Positions 54,397 to 63,189 of a DNA stretch of 64,000 bases are shown here, piece after piece. Both the position numbers and the translations under genes were made by a program. The stretch is from Azospirillum lipoferum 4B. GTDB taxonomy: Bacteria; Pseudomonadota; Alphaproteobacteria; Azospirillales; Azospirillaceae. The DNA lies in NCBI RefSeq assembly GCF_000283655.1, contig NC_016586.1, positions 77,001 to 141,000 of the forward strand, read 5' to 3'. How positions within the stretch are numbered: position 1 is the first letter of the stretch; each line of letters opens with the position of its first letter. Under the pieces are notes generated by a model. The model saw only the letters and a program-made list of their open reading frames with translations. It had not been told where the DNA came from and made no database searches.

Positions 54397-56126
54397 GCGG
54401 CTGCCCCCTGAAGTGCGGCAAGCCGGGCATAGACGCCGCCGTTCCGTTCGAGATCGGGACGCGCGCCGTCTTCGACCAGCCGGCCACCGTCGAAGACGAG
54501 GATCCGGTCCGCATCGGCGACGGCCGACAGCCGATGGGCGATGAGCAGGGTGGTGCGCCGGCCGGACTGCCTGGCGAGCGCCTCCCGGATCGCCTGCTCG
54601 CTTGCGGGGTCGAGGCTGGAGGTGGCCTCGTCCAGGATCAGGATCGGCGCGTTCTTGAGAAGCGCGCGTGCGATGGCGATACGCTGACGCTGCCCGCCGG
54701 ACAGCGTCGCTCCGCGTTCCCCGATCCGGGTCGCATAGCCGAGCGGCAGGCTTTCGATGAAGGCGTCGATGTGAGCGGCCTGGGCCGCGGCCCGGATCTC
54801 CTCATCCGTCGCGTCCGGTTTCGCCAGTTTGAGATTGTCGGCGACCGTGCCCTCGAACAGCACCGTATCCTGGGAAACGACGCTGATGAGCGAGCGCAGC
54901 GTCTCCAGCGGCAAGGAGCGGATGTCGGTTCCGCCGATGCGGATCGTACCGGCGTCCGGATCGAAGAAGCGAAGCAGCAGGGCGACGACGGTGGACTTGC
55001 CCGCTCCCGAGGGTCCGACCAGCGCGACATGTTCCCGTGCCGCGACATGGAAGGACACGGCATCGAGCGAAGGCGCTCCCCCGCCCGCATAGCTGAAGCG
55101 GACATCCTCGAACCGGATGTCGTGGGCGGGCGGTGCCGGCAGCGGCCGGTCCGCTTCGCGCACCGGCGGATCCATCGCCAGGAATTCCATGATCGGCGCG
55201 ACGGCTCCGCCGACCGCCCAAGCGCTGTGGAACTCACGCTCCAGTCGTTCGAGCGGCCGGAACGCCTCCCGCGCCAGGAAAAGCGTGACCAGCATCGCGA
55301 AGGGATCGAGAGTGCCGGACGATACACGCCATGCGCCTGCCGAGAGAACGAGCGCCATACCCGACAGCATGACCAGGCCGGTCAGGCCGGTTCGCATCAG
55401 GGTGACCGCCAGGGTGGTCATCGATTCCCGCCGCAACGCGGCCGCATGGTCCGCCAGCACCGCCCGCCGCCGTGCCGAGGCGCCGAAGGCCTTCACCGTG
55501 ACGATGCCCTGCAGGCTGTCGAGCAGATAGGCACCGAGCGCACCCAGAGCCGCGAAGATTCCGGAGGTCCGCGGCATCCGCCACCGCAACCACAGCCGGT
55601 CGAGCACGGGAAAGCCGCCGACGAACAGGCACAGCAGGGCGGCCGAAGGCCAATCGACGGCGGCGATGGCGGCGAGAATGCCGCAGCATCCGAGAACGGC
55701 GTTCCAAAGAGCCGGCAGATAGCGGCTGTGATAGGTTTCCAACGCCTCGACGCCGCCGACCAGGATCGCCTGAAGCTCGCCGGTCCGCCGGCGAAGCGTG
55801 ACGCCCGGACCGAGATCGAACAGGTGCCGCAGCAGCCGGCCGCGCAGCGTCTCCTTCACCGTGCGCGCCGTCGCCTGGGCAGCGATCTCCGCCCCCCACA
55901 GCAGCAGCGCACGCGCCAGCAGGACGGCGCCAAGTGCCAGAAGCAAGGGCATGATATGCTGAACCATGACGCGCGGATCGGGATCGCCGCCGACCGCATG
56001 CGCGAGCAGCAACGCCAGGAGTCCGCCCTGAAGACCATAGCATGCGGTGACGGCAAGGCCGATGACGACACTCACCGCGATGGGCCAGCGGACGGAGCCG
56101 CCCACGGCCAATGCTTTCCCCGGCAT
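54393..56126 (-). CDS. Half-size ABC transporter, siderophore-associated (first of pair)
   Basis: 577 aa from the ATG at 56126; GAAAGG lies 9-10 bp upstream, whereas the in-frame GTG at 56135 directly abuts it. N-terminal membrane domain (residues 10-310), then Walker A GPSGAGKST, signature LSGGQRQ and Walker B ILILDEATSSLD in the last 240 residues. It follows the FecE-like ATPase gene by about 100 bp and is coupled to the second transporter. Candidate role: import of ferric siderophore across the inner membrane, or export of the apo-siderophore; the sequence does not decide. Confidence 0.8.
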   Translation of the reverse strand: MPGKALAVGGSVRWPIAVSVVIGLAVTACYGLQGGLLALLLAHAVGGDPDPRVMVQHIMPLLLALGAVLLARALLLWGAEIAAQATARTVKETLRGRLLRHLFDLGPGVTLRRRTGELQAILVGGVEALETYHSRYLPALWNAVLGCCGILAAIAAVDWPSAALLCLFVGGFPVLDRLWLRWRMPRTSGIFAALGALGAYLLDSLQGIVTVKAFGASARRRAVLADHAAALRRESMTTLAVTLMRTGLTGLVMLSGMALVLSAGAWRVSSGTLDPFAMLVTLFLAREAFRPLERLEREFHSAWAVGGAVAPIMEFLAMDPPVREADRPLPAPPAHDIRFEDVRFSYAGGGAPSLDAVSFHVAAREHVALVGPSGAGKSTVVALLLRFFDPDAGTIRIGGTDIRSLPLETLRSLISVVSQDTVLFEGTVADNLKLAKPDATDEEIRAAAQAAHIDAFIESLPLGYATRIGERGATLSGGQRQRIAIARALLKNAPILILDEATSSLDPASEQAIREALARQSGRRTTLLIAHRLSAVADADRILVFDGGRLVEDGARPDLERNGGVYARLAALQGAAA

Positions 56127-56224
56127 TCGGGACACCCTTTCAGAATGATCGCAACGAGACTTTCCGGTCGCACGCGCATCGGCCCGGCGCGGACACCGGC
56201 GGCCATCCTCGATGACCGGCGGTA

Positions 56225-57013
56225 TCAGGCCAGGCCGTCCACCGCGAGATAGGCTCCGCCGCCCGCCGCCCGGCCGACGCGGGCACTGACGCGATAGACG
56301 CTTCGCAACAGGTCGGACGTGAGCACATCGGCCGGTGTTCCGGCATCGGCGACACGCCCGTCATGCAGGAAGATCAACTGGTCCGCCCAGTTCGCCGCCA
56401 GGGAAAGATCGTGCAGAACCACGATGACGATGCGGCCTTCCCGCGCCACGGACTTTATCGCCGACATCACCTCGACCTGATGGCGCAGATCGAGCGCGCT
56501 CGTCGGTTCGTCCAGAAGCAGGATCTGCGGCCTGCGGACCAGCGACTGGGCAAGGCTGGCCATTTGCCGCTGCCCGCCCGACAGCTGACCGAGCGGCCGC
56601 ATCGCCAGGTGGAGGATGCCGATCCGTTCCAATGCCGACAAGGCGGCGTCCTGGCTGCGCCGGGCGGAGATGCCGGGCGAGAACAGCCGCAACGAGGCCA
56701 GGACGCTGTCGAGCACCGTCAGCCCATTGGTTGCGGCGATGGATTGCGGCATGAAGCCGACCAGCTCCGCCCGCCTGTGCGCAGTCAGGTCCAGCAGGTT
56801 GCGACCGTCATAGAGGATCTCTCCCGACGCCCTGATCATGCCGGCAAGGGCGCGCAGCAGGGTCGATTTGCCGGCGCCGTTGGGTCCGGCGAAGACACTG
56901 ACCTCTCCCGGCCGGATCGTGGGAAGGTCGACGCTGTCGAAAATGACGGTCGTGCCGTAGCGGACGGTCAGCCCCCGCACGCCCAGGGGTCCTTTCGCGG
57001 GATTGTCGGTCAT
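56225..57013 (-). CDS. Iron-siderophore ABC transporter ATP-binding protein (FecE/FhuC family)
   Basis: 262 aa from the ATG at 57013, which overlaps the permease stop (ATGA). Walker A AGPNGAGKST near 43, Q-loop GFMPQSIAA, signature LSGGQRQ near 143, Walker B ILLLDEPTSALD and the H-loop VIVVLHDLSLAANWAD. It powers uptake through the FecCD-type permease. The longer open frame upstream is antisense-like read-through of the permease gene. Confidence 0.9.
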   Translation of the reverse strand: MTDNPAKGPLGVRGLTVRYGTTVIFDSVDLPTIRPGEVSVFAGPNGAGKSTLLRALAGMIRASGEILYDGRNLLDLTAHRRAELVGFMPQSIAATNGLTVLDSVLASLRLFSPGISARRSQDAALSALERIGILHLAMRPLGQLSGGQRQMASLAQSLVRRPQILLLDEPTSALDLRHQVEVMSAIKSVAREGRIVIVVLHDLSLAANWADQLIFLHDGRVADAGTPADVLTSDLLRSVYRVSARVGRAAGGGAYLAVDGLA

Positions 57014-58077
57014 CGCAGCCCCCGTCCCCCCAGCAGCAGCGCGACGAAGCAGGGCAGCCCGACCAGCGACGTGACGATTCCGATCGGCAGAAGCACACCG
57101 GGCAGGAGTGTCTTGGAGGCGATGCTCGAAAACGACATGACCACCGCGCCGGCGAGGATCGACGCCGGCAGGAAGAAGCGATGATCCTCCCCAACCAGCA
57201 GCCGCGCGATGTGCGGACCGACCAGTCCGACGAAGCCGATGGTGCCGGCGACCGCGACCGCGACCGCCGACAGCAGGCTCGCCCGCAACAGGCAGCCGAC
57301 CCGCAGCCATCGCGGATTGACACCGAGGCTCTGCGCCCGTTCCTCGCCCAGCGCCAGCAGGGTGAGCGACCATGCCGCGCGCATGGAGAACGGGATGGCG
57401 CCGGCGAGAACCAGGGCCAGCACGGCGACGGAGGTGCCGTCGGCCCGGTTCAGGCTTCCCATGGTCCAGAAGACCAGATGCTGCAGCGAGTCCGCTGGTG
57501 CTATGAACTGGATGACGGCGACCAGCGCGTTGAAGCCGAAGACCAGAACGATCCCGAACAGCACCAGCGGCATCGCCCCCTGTCCCATGGCCGCGAGGGC
57601 CTGGATCAGCATCACCGATCCGATGGCGAAGAGAAAGGCGTTGACCGGCACCGCCAGCACCGGCGGCACGAATGGAACGGCGATGCCGAGCACGATGGCC
57701 AGGGCGGCGCCGAACGCGGCCGCAGAGGAAATGCCCAGCGTAAACGGGCTGGCCAGCGGGTTGTGCAGGATCGTCTGCATCTCCGCGCCCGCCAGCGCGA
57801 GGCTGGCACCGACCAGCACCGCCAGCACCGCCGCCGGCAGACGGATCTGCCACATGATGACCGCAGGCAACCCCTGGTCGCCACCGGCACCGAACAATCC
57901 GTCCAGGATATCCCGCAGGGACAGACCGGCCGGACCCGTCATCAGGTCCGCCAACAGGCCGGCAAGCATCAGAACCGCCAGAACGGCGATGCGGACCGAT
58001 CGCCGTTTCAAGCCGTCCGAATACTGGGCGGCGATCCCGGCCCTCGATACCGCTTCGCCGGCTCCGATTCCGCTCAT
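57010..58077 (-). CDS. Iron-siderophore ABC transporter permease (FecCD/BtuC family)
   Basis: 355 aa from the ATG at 58077, coupled to the binding-protein stop. About nine to ten membrane segments. Family motifs include IRLPAAVLAVLVGASLALAG, MQTILHNPLASPFTLGISSA, and the ATPase-contacting VGLVGPHIARLLVGEDHR region near 270. A single permease gene, so it probably works as a homodimer. Confidence 0.9.
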   Translation of the reverse strand: MSGIGAGEAVSRAGIAAQYSDGLKRRSVRIAVLAVLMLAGLLADLMTGPAGLSLRDILDGLFGAGGDQGLPAVIMWQIRLPAAVLAVLVGASLALAGAEMQTILHNPLASPFTLGISSAAAFGAALAIVLGIAVPFVPPVLAVPVNAFLFAIGSVMLIQALAAMGQGAMPLVLFGIVLVFGFNALVAVIQFIAPADSLQHLVFWTMGSLNRADGTSVAVLALVLAGAIPFSMRAAWSLTLLALGEERAQSLGVNPRWLRVGCLLRASLLSAVAVAVAGTIGFVGLVGPHIARLLVGEDHRFFLPASILAGAVVMSFSSIASKTLLPGVLLPIGIVTSLVGLPCFVALLLGGRGLR

Positions 58078-59240
58078 CTGGCGGCACTCTTGGCATCGAC
58101 CCAGAAGGTGCCCTCGAGCGGAAAGGCCAGCAGGGTCCGGTTGATCTCGGCCATCGTCCTGTCGGGGTCGAGATCGGCGAACGCCGCCGGATGCAGCATT
58201 GCGGCGATCTTTTCGACGCCGACGAAGAACAGGGGCGTGTCGAAGAAGAAAAGCCAGACCCCGCCAGCGCGACCGTTCTCGACCGCCGCCAGCTTGGCGA
58301 TGCCCGGCGCCTTCAGAATGGTCGCCATCGTCTGACGCGCGGCATCGGGAGTCACGCCGGGACCGACCTGCAACCCGTTGAGAGCCACGGCCGAACCGCC
58401 GCCGGCCAGATAGAAGTCCGGGGCGTGCGTCAGCAGATATTCGAGATTGATCTTGCCGATGGCGCCCGGAACGATGTCGGCGCCGATGTTGTGTCCCCCT
58501 GCGGCGGCGATGAAGTCGCTCATGTTGCCGGGACCTGAGGTATAGCAGCAATCCTTGCCGTCGGGATTCAGATGAAAGAACACCCGTTTCGGCCCGCCGG
58601 TCTTTGCAAGACGCGCGGCGACGGCGGCCATATGGCTCTCATAATAGGCGATGAAGCTTTCCGCTTCCCGTTCACGGTCGAGCAGCGCGCCCAGCATCCG
58701 CATGCTCGGAACGATGTTGGTCAGCGGCTTCTGGAAGAAATCGACGAAGACATAGGGAATTCCGGCGGCATCGAGCCTGTCCAGGCCATCCGGCGGCGGG
58801 CCGTAGAGCGTGAAGATCACGAGATCGGGCTTGGCGGCGATCGTCGCCTCCATCGAGAAGGAACCGGCCGTCGTTCCGCCGACGTCGGGTATGCTGTCCG
58901 CCTTGGGGAAGCGCTTGCGCAGCACCTCGAAGGTTGCGGGGGAATAGCGCTTGAAATCGTTGCCCCAGGCGACGACGAAGGACAGAGGATCCTTGTCGAG
59001 GAGACCGAGGGTCAGGACATGCCGCCCTTCCGGAAGGACGATCCTTTTGGCGGGCGACGGCAGCGTTACCTTGCGGCCGAGCATGTCCGTCACGGCGATC
59101 GCGGACTGGCCGGCGGCCAGCGCCTGCTCACCGCCGGCGCCAAGCAGCCAGACCGCCAGGAGGGCCAGCAGGAGGAGTGCCCGGCGCGCGATCCGGCGAA
59201 CCGCATCCGCTCCGCCGGGAAAATGGGAGAATGTCGGCAT
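58074..59240 (-). CDS. Periplasmic siderophore-binding protein
   Basis: 388 aa from the ATG at 59240. Signal peptide with a hydrophobic core (ARRALLLLALLAVWLLGAGG) ending near ALA-A. The TroA-type two-lobed domain begins VTDMLGRKVTLPSPAKRIVL; helical backbone region MRMLGALLDREREAESFIAY; C-terminal lobe with VEKIAAMLHPAAFADLDPDR. There is no lipobox Cys, so it is soluble. It delivers the ferric siderophore to the permease encoded next. A CC pair (GKDCCYTSGPGN) is unusual for the family. Confidence 0.88.
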   Translation of the reverse strand: MPTFSHFPGGADAVRRIARRALLLLALLAVWLLGAGGEQALAAGQSAIAVTDMLGRKVTLPSPAKRIVLPEGRHVLTLGLLDKDPLSFVVAWGNDFKRYSPATFEVLRKRFPKADSIPDVGGTTAGSFSMEATIAAKPDLVIFTLYGPPPDGLDRLDAAGIPYVFVDFFQKPLTNIVPSMRMLGALLDREREAESFIAYYESHMAAVAARLAKTGGPKRVFFHLNPDGKDCCYTSGPGNMSDFIAAAGGHNIGADIVPGAIGKINLEYLLTHAPDFYLAGGGSAVALNGLQVGPGVTPDAARQTMATILKAPGIAKLAAVENGRAGGVWLFFFDTPLFFVGVEKIAAMLHPAAFADLDPDRTMAEINRTLLAFPLEGTFWVDAKSAAR

Positions 59241-59251
59241 TCTTGGCGTCC

Positions 59252-61489
59252 TTACCAGCGGTAGCTGAGAGTGGTCAGAACCGATCGCCCGTATCCCTGA
59301 TTGCAGGACGTCGCGGAGCAGGTCGAGTAATAGTGCTTGTCGAACAGATTGGTGGCGTTGACGGCGAGTTTCGCCCCCTTCAGCGCCGGCTTCAGCGCGC
59401 CCAGGTCGTAATGGACAGCGGCATCGACAAGCGTGAATTCCGGAACCTTGATGGTGTTGGCGGTATCGGCATAGGTCGATCCGACATAGCGCAGACCGGA
59501 GCCGAACCCGAACCCGGCCATCGGCCCGTCCTGGATCGTATAGTCGCCCCAGAAAGAGGCCATATGCTTGGGCTGCCCGGTCGGCGCCTTGCCGCGCGCG
59601 GCGGCGACCGTCGTGCTGGTGGTCTCGCTGTCGATGTAGGTGTAGCTCGCCCGCGCCTTCAAGGACGGGGTGAGGTTGGCGACCGCCGACAGTTCGGCCC
59701 CCTTGGAGGTCACTTCGCCGGTCTGGATCGAGTTCAGCGAATTGTTGGGATCCGTCGTCCGCACATTGGTCTGAACCAGGTGGAACCAGGCCGCCGTGAA
59801 CAGAGCGTCCCAACCTGCCGGCTGGACCTTCACGCCGGCCTCGACCTGCTTGCCGGTGGTCGGCTTGTAGGCTTCGCCGTAGAAATCGGTGCCGAGGATC
59901 GGGCTGAACGAGGTGGCGTAGCTGACATATGGGGCGACACCGATGTCGGTGAGATAGGTCAGGCCGACGCGATAGGTGAAGTCCTGATCGTTCTGCGACG
60001 TGCTGCCGCCCCGGAGCTTGTTCTTGGTATCGACGGAAGCCCAGTCCTGCCGCCCCGCGAGATCGAGCACGACACGGTCGGCGAGAGTCAGGCTGTGCGC
60101 GGTGTAGAGACCGATCTCATCGGCGCTCTGATAGGTCTTCGCGCTGGGCGACAGCGTGCCGAGGGTCGCCGTGTAGGTCGGGTTGTAGATGTCGATGCTG
60201 GCCGCCCGGCCGGCATTCAGATAATAGTCCTCGCCCGTTCTGCGCCAGGAAACGCCGAAAACCGACGTGGCACGGACCGGTCCCGCCCGCCATTCGGCCT
60301 TGGCGTAATTGTCCGTGGAGAAGATGTTGCCTTTGATGTCGAATTCGTATGCGGCGCGATTGAGCGTGCGCATGTCGGCGGCAAGACTCAAGCCGGACAG
60401 CGTCTGGGTGTAGAGATCGGTATAGCTGTAGCGGCTGCCGGAATGGAGCGACCAGACGCCGTCGATGCGATGGTCGAGGATGTATCCGATGCTGGCCTGG
60501 ATCATGTGATTGTCCAGATCCTTGCCATCGAGATAGGTGTTCCAGGGAATCTTTCCGTTGCGGTTGGCCAGCAGCGTGCCATTGATCGGCACCATCGGGC
60601 GCGGCGGTCCGAATTCGTTGCGGCTGTAGGAGCCGAGGACCGTCAGCGTGGTGTCTGCATCGGGCCGCCAGGTGAAGGACGGGGCGATGTAGCCCGTGTT
60701 GTCGGGGACGTGGTCGAATTGCGTGTCGGCCTTCCGGCCAACGCCGACGATCCTGTAGAGCAGCGTCTTGTCGTCGTTCGCCGGACCGGAGAAATCGAAC
60801 TGCCCCTGGAAACGGTTGTCGCTGCCGTACTGAATGCCGACCTCACGCAGCGTCTCTTCCGTCGGGCGCTTGTTGATCATGTTGACCACGCCGCCCGGCG
60901 AACCCGCTCCATAGAGGAAGCCGTTCGGACCGTTCAGGACCTCGATGCGCTCCATGCCGTACGGCTCGTAGCGCACATAGGACTGTGCCGTCGTCGACCT
61001 CAGGCCGTCCAGAAGGATGCCGCTCAAAGTCGCATCGAAGCCACGGATCGTGAAGCTGTCGTAGCGTTGAGACACCGCCGAGGTCGAGGCGAAGACGCCC
61101 GGAACATAACCGAGCGCCTGGGTCGTCGACTGAACGGCGCGGTCGGACAGTTCCTCGCGTCCGATGACGCTGACGGATTGCGGCGTTTCGAGAATGGAAG
61201 CCCCGGTCTTGCTGGCCGTACTGCTCCGGTTCGCCACATAGCCCGTGACGGCCCCATCGGGCTGTTCGCCAGAAACCGAAATCGTTGGAAGCGAAGTCGC
61301 TCCGTCGCCGTTTTGCCGGGCTGACGATTGATCGTTCCGCGTTTCCGTCTGCGCCGAAACAGCCGACGGGATCGCCGCGATCATCAGAATCGCGACCGAA
61401 CCGGCGACATGAGCCTCCAGACGATGCTTGCGCCTGCTTCTGGGCAAACTGCCTCTCCCCAATTTGCGAATGAAAATCAGTTGCCACAT
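59252..61489 (-). CDS. TonB-dependent ferric-siderophore receptor
   Basis: 745 aa from the ATG at 61489, preceded by GGAAGGC. A basic N-terminus and signal core (SVAILMIAAIPSAVSAQ) lead into a plug domain (ETPQSVSVIGREELSDRAVQ, then LNGPNGFLYGAGSPGGVVNM near 200) and a 22-strand barrel to the terminal aromatic in LTTLSYRW. FhuA/FoxA-like class. First gene of the uptake operon; candidate AraC-type direct repeats lie 40-70 bp upstream. It imports ferric siderophore across the outer membrane with TonB energy. Confidence 0.92.
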   Translation of the reverse strand: MWQLIFIRKLGRGSLPRSRRKHRLEAHVAGSVAILMIAAIPSAVSAQTETRNDQSSARQNGDGATSLPTISVSGEQPDGAVTGYVANRSSTASKTGASILETPQSVSVIGREELSDRAVQSTTQALGYVPGVFASTSAVSQRYDSFTIRGFDATLSGILLDGLRSTTAQSYVRYEPYGMERIEVLNGPNGFLYGAGSPGGVVNMINKRPTEETLREVGIQYGSDNRFQGQFDFSGPANDDKTLLYRIVGVGRKADTQFDHVPDNTGYIAPSFTWRPDADTTLTVLGSYSRNEFGPPRPMVPINGTLLANRNGKIPWNTYLDGKDLDNHMIQASIGYILDHRIDGVWSLHSGSRYSYTDLYTQTLSGLSLAADMRTLNRAAYEFDIKGNIFSTDNYAKAEWRAGPVRATSVFGVSWRRTGEDYYLNAGRAASIDIYNPTYTATLGTLSPSAKTYQSADEIGLYTAHSLTLADRVVLDLAGRQDWASVDTKNKLRGGSTSQNDQDFTYRVGLTYLTDIGVAPYVSYATSFSPILGTDFYGEAYKPTTGKQVEAGVKVQPAGWDALFTAAWFHLVQTNVRTTDPNNSLNSIQTGEVTSKGAELSAVANLTPSLKARASYTYIDSETTSTTVAAARGKAPTGQPKHMASFWGDYTIQDGPMAGFGFGSGLRYVGSTYADTANTIKVPEFTLVDAAVHYDLGALKPALKGAKLAVNATNLFDKHYYSTCSATSCNQGYGRSVLTTLSYRW

Positions 61490-61526
61490 GGAAAGCCTTC
61501 CCGGCGCCTCCAGGCAACGCCGCCGC

Positions 61527-61558
61527 CTTTCGATGGCCGCACTTTTTCTTTCGATAGC
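61527..61558 (-). promoter_or_regulatory. Direct repeats, candidate PchR-type activator site
   Basis: CTTTCGATGGC (61527-61537) and CTTTCGATAGC (61548-61558), spaced 21 bp, two helical turns, 38 bp upstream of the receptor ATG. AraC-family regulators such as PchR bind paired direct repeats, and a gene for one lies just upstream. Confidence 0.45.
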
Positions 61559-61728
61559 GGCGCATGGGTTTGGGAGCACGGTGAGCGGATGCCCGATGGA
61601 AAACCCCACCGAAGGCTCACCCGGAAACGGCCTCACCCGGATCGGAGCGCTGATGGTCCGGTCCGGGCGAGACGTGTGCCTTGCGGGAATCCCCGCCCCT
61701 CATCCATGGGCGGAGTTGGGACATGCCT

Positions 61729-62625
61729 TCAGAGACACACCTGCTTCGGCGAAACGCCGAACTTCTTTCGGAAGGCGACGGAGAAATGTGCCGGGCTGTA
61801 GCCGACGGAATAGGCGGCGCAGGAGACGCTCATCTCCCCCTCCACCAGCAGGCGATAGGCAGCATCGAGCTTCGCCGATCGCAGATAGCCGAAGACGCTG
61901 TCGCCGAAGACGCGGCGGAAACCGACCGTCAGCTTTCGGGGATTGAGGCCGACACTTTGCCCCAGTTCTGCCAGTGAAGGCGGCTGGCGCATGCGTGCCG
62001 TCAGGATGTCACGCGCATGCTGGAGCTTCTCGATGTCCGCCGTCGAAAAATGCAGGTCTTTGGCATTCGATGGGGTGGCCTGCAAACTGTCCAGGGCATG
62101 CGCGGCGATCTCCAGCGCCTTTCCGGACAGATAAAGTGTGCGCGACAGCCCGCGAAGGGGGCAGGCGCCAACCTGCGCGCAAAGCGCCCTCACGGCGGCC
62201 GATGCACTGGTCACGGCAAGGCTGGGGCCGGATGCGCCCTTCGACGCATCGCTCAACCGTTCGAACGCCGTGGGGAGGCGATCCTTGACGGTCGACGCCG
62301 ACAGGCTGATCGCGGTGAACTGCATCCGGCTTCCGGCTGGAAAGGACTGCATCCCCTCGCAGTCGCTCTCGTTCCAGATCGCGCAGATGCAGGGGCCGAC
62401 AATCCTGGTTTTTTCGCAGTTGGGCAGCTTGCACAGCAATTCGCTGTTGTCGACGACGACCAGCTTCAACCCTTTGGTGAGAGGTTCCGATTCCCAAGCG
62501 GTGGATTGAGCGCAGATGTGGCCGCATGTCAGAGAGACCGTGCCGTCATAGAAGGATGCGACACTGCCGCCGATGGACACCGCTGGACGGATCGTCTTGC
62601 CGATTTCGGGCGCTTTCTCAACCAT
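61729..62625 (-). CDS. AraC-family regulator, PchR-like
   Basis: 298 aa from the ATG at 62625, chosen because GGGGAAAGG precedes it; the upstream GTG at 62652 has no site. The last 95 residues hold the two HTH motifs (PPSLAELGQSVGLNPRKLTV and MSVSCAAYSVGYSPAHFSVA) and end FRKKFGVSPKQVCL. The N-terminal sensor domain is typical of PchR-like proteins, which activate receptor and siderophore genes on binding their ferric siderophore. A perfect Fur palindrome lies upstream. The gene is 240 bp upstream of the receptor gene on the same strand. Confidence 0.88.
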   Translation of the reverse strand: MVEKAPEIGKTIRPAVSIGGSVASFYDGTVSLTCGHICAQSTAWESEPLTKGLKLVVVDNSELLCKLPNCEKTRIVGPCICAIWNESDCEGMQSFPAGSRMQFTAISLSASTVKDRLPTAFERLSDASKGASGPSLAVTSASAAVRALCAQVGACPLRGLSRTLYLSGKALEIAAHALDSLQATPSNAKDLHFSTADIEKLQHARDILTARMRQPPSLAELGQSVGLNPRKLTVGFRRVFGDSVFGYLRSAKLDAAYRLLVEGEMSVSCAAYSVGYSPAHFSVAFRKKFGVSPKQVCL

Positions 62626-62703
62626 AAAGCCTTTCCCCACATCCAAAGACACCCATCCAAGGGACGAGGTGCCTCAATCATGTTCATTGCGCATCATATT
62701 GCG

Positions 62704-62722
62704 ATTGATAATCATTATCAAT
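62704..62722. promoter_or_regulatory. Fur box upstream of the AraC-type regulator
   Basis: ATTGATAATCATTATCAAT, a perfect 19-bp palindrome about a central C and a close match to the Fur consensus. Located 79 bp before the regulator ATG; implies iron-dependent repression. Confidence 0.85.
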
Positions 62723-63012
62723 TGTAAACTCTTTTCCCAAGCTCGCGTGCCGGTTCCGATGGGAGAAATCCCGTATTTCCATCGGAAAATTCGTCAAAAC
62801 ACAATTTTAAGAAAACAAACAACAGAGCACTGTGCGATTTCTTTAAAATCCAGAAAACATTCTACAATATAATCACGAGCTATATGTAAAAACGCCAATC
62901 CAACTTCGATAAATCATAAAATGGCAGTCAACCAATGGTGCCATGATGATTCGGAACCATCCTACAGCAAAGGAACCCGCATTCGATCGAAAGAATGAGT
63001 GCGGCAATCTAA

Positions 63013-63031
63013 AATGATAATCATTCTCATT
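63013..63031. promoter_or_regulatory. Fur box upstream of the DHB-AMP ligase gene
   Basis: AATGATAATCATTCTCATT, a near-perfect Fur site, 159 bp before the ligase ATG. The 460-bp divergent region between the two genes is otherwise AT-rich without a gene. Confidence 0.8.
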
Positions 63032-63189
63032 TACAAGTGATGCCGATACACAGGGGCTGAAGGCGGAATTGCCTGTATCGAGCGCATTCGCGCCGATCCC
63101 TCCCGGCCCCGCAATGGTCCCGCGCTCTCCGGGTGGGCGGCTTTGCAGATCGCAAGCGGATGCCTTCAATCCAAATCGGAGACGCTGCC

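Noticed and set aside
52567-56126. Assignment of the two half-ABC transporters as CydDC
   Set aside because: No cydAB genes nearby, and the pair sits in a siderophore uptake operon; a siderophore role is more likely, though sequence alone is ambiguous.
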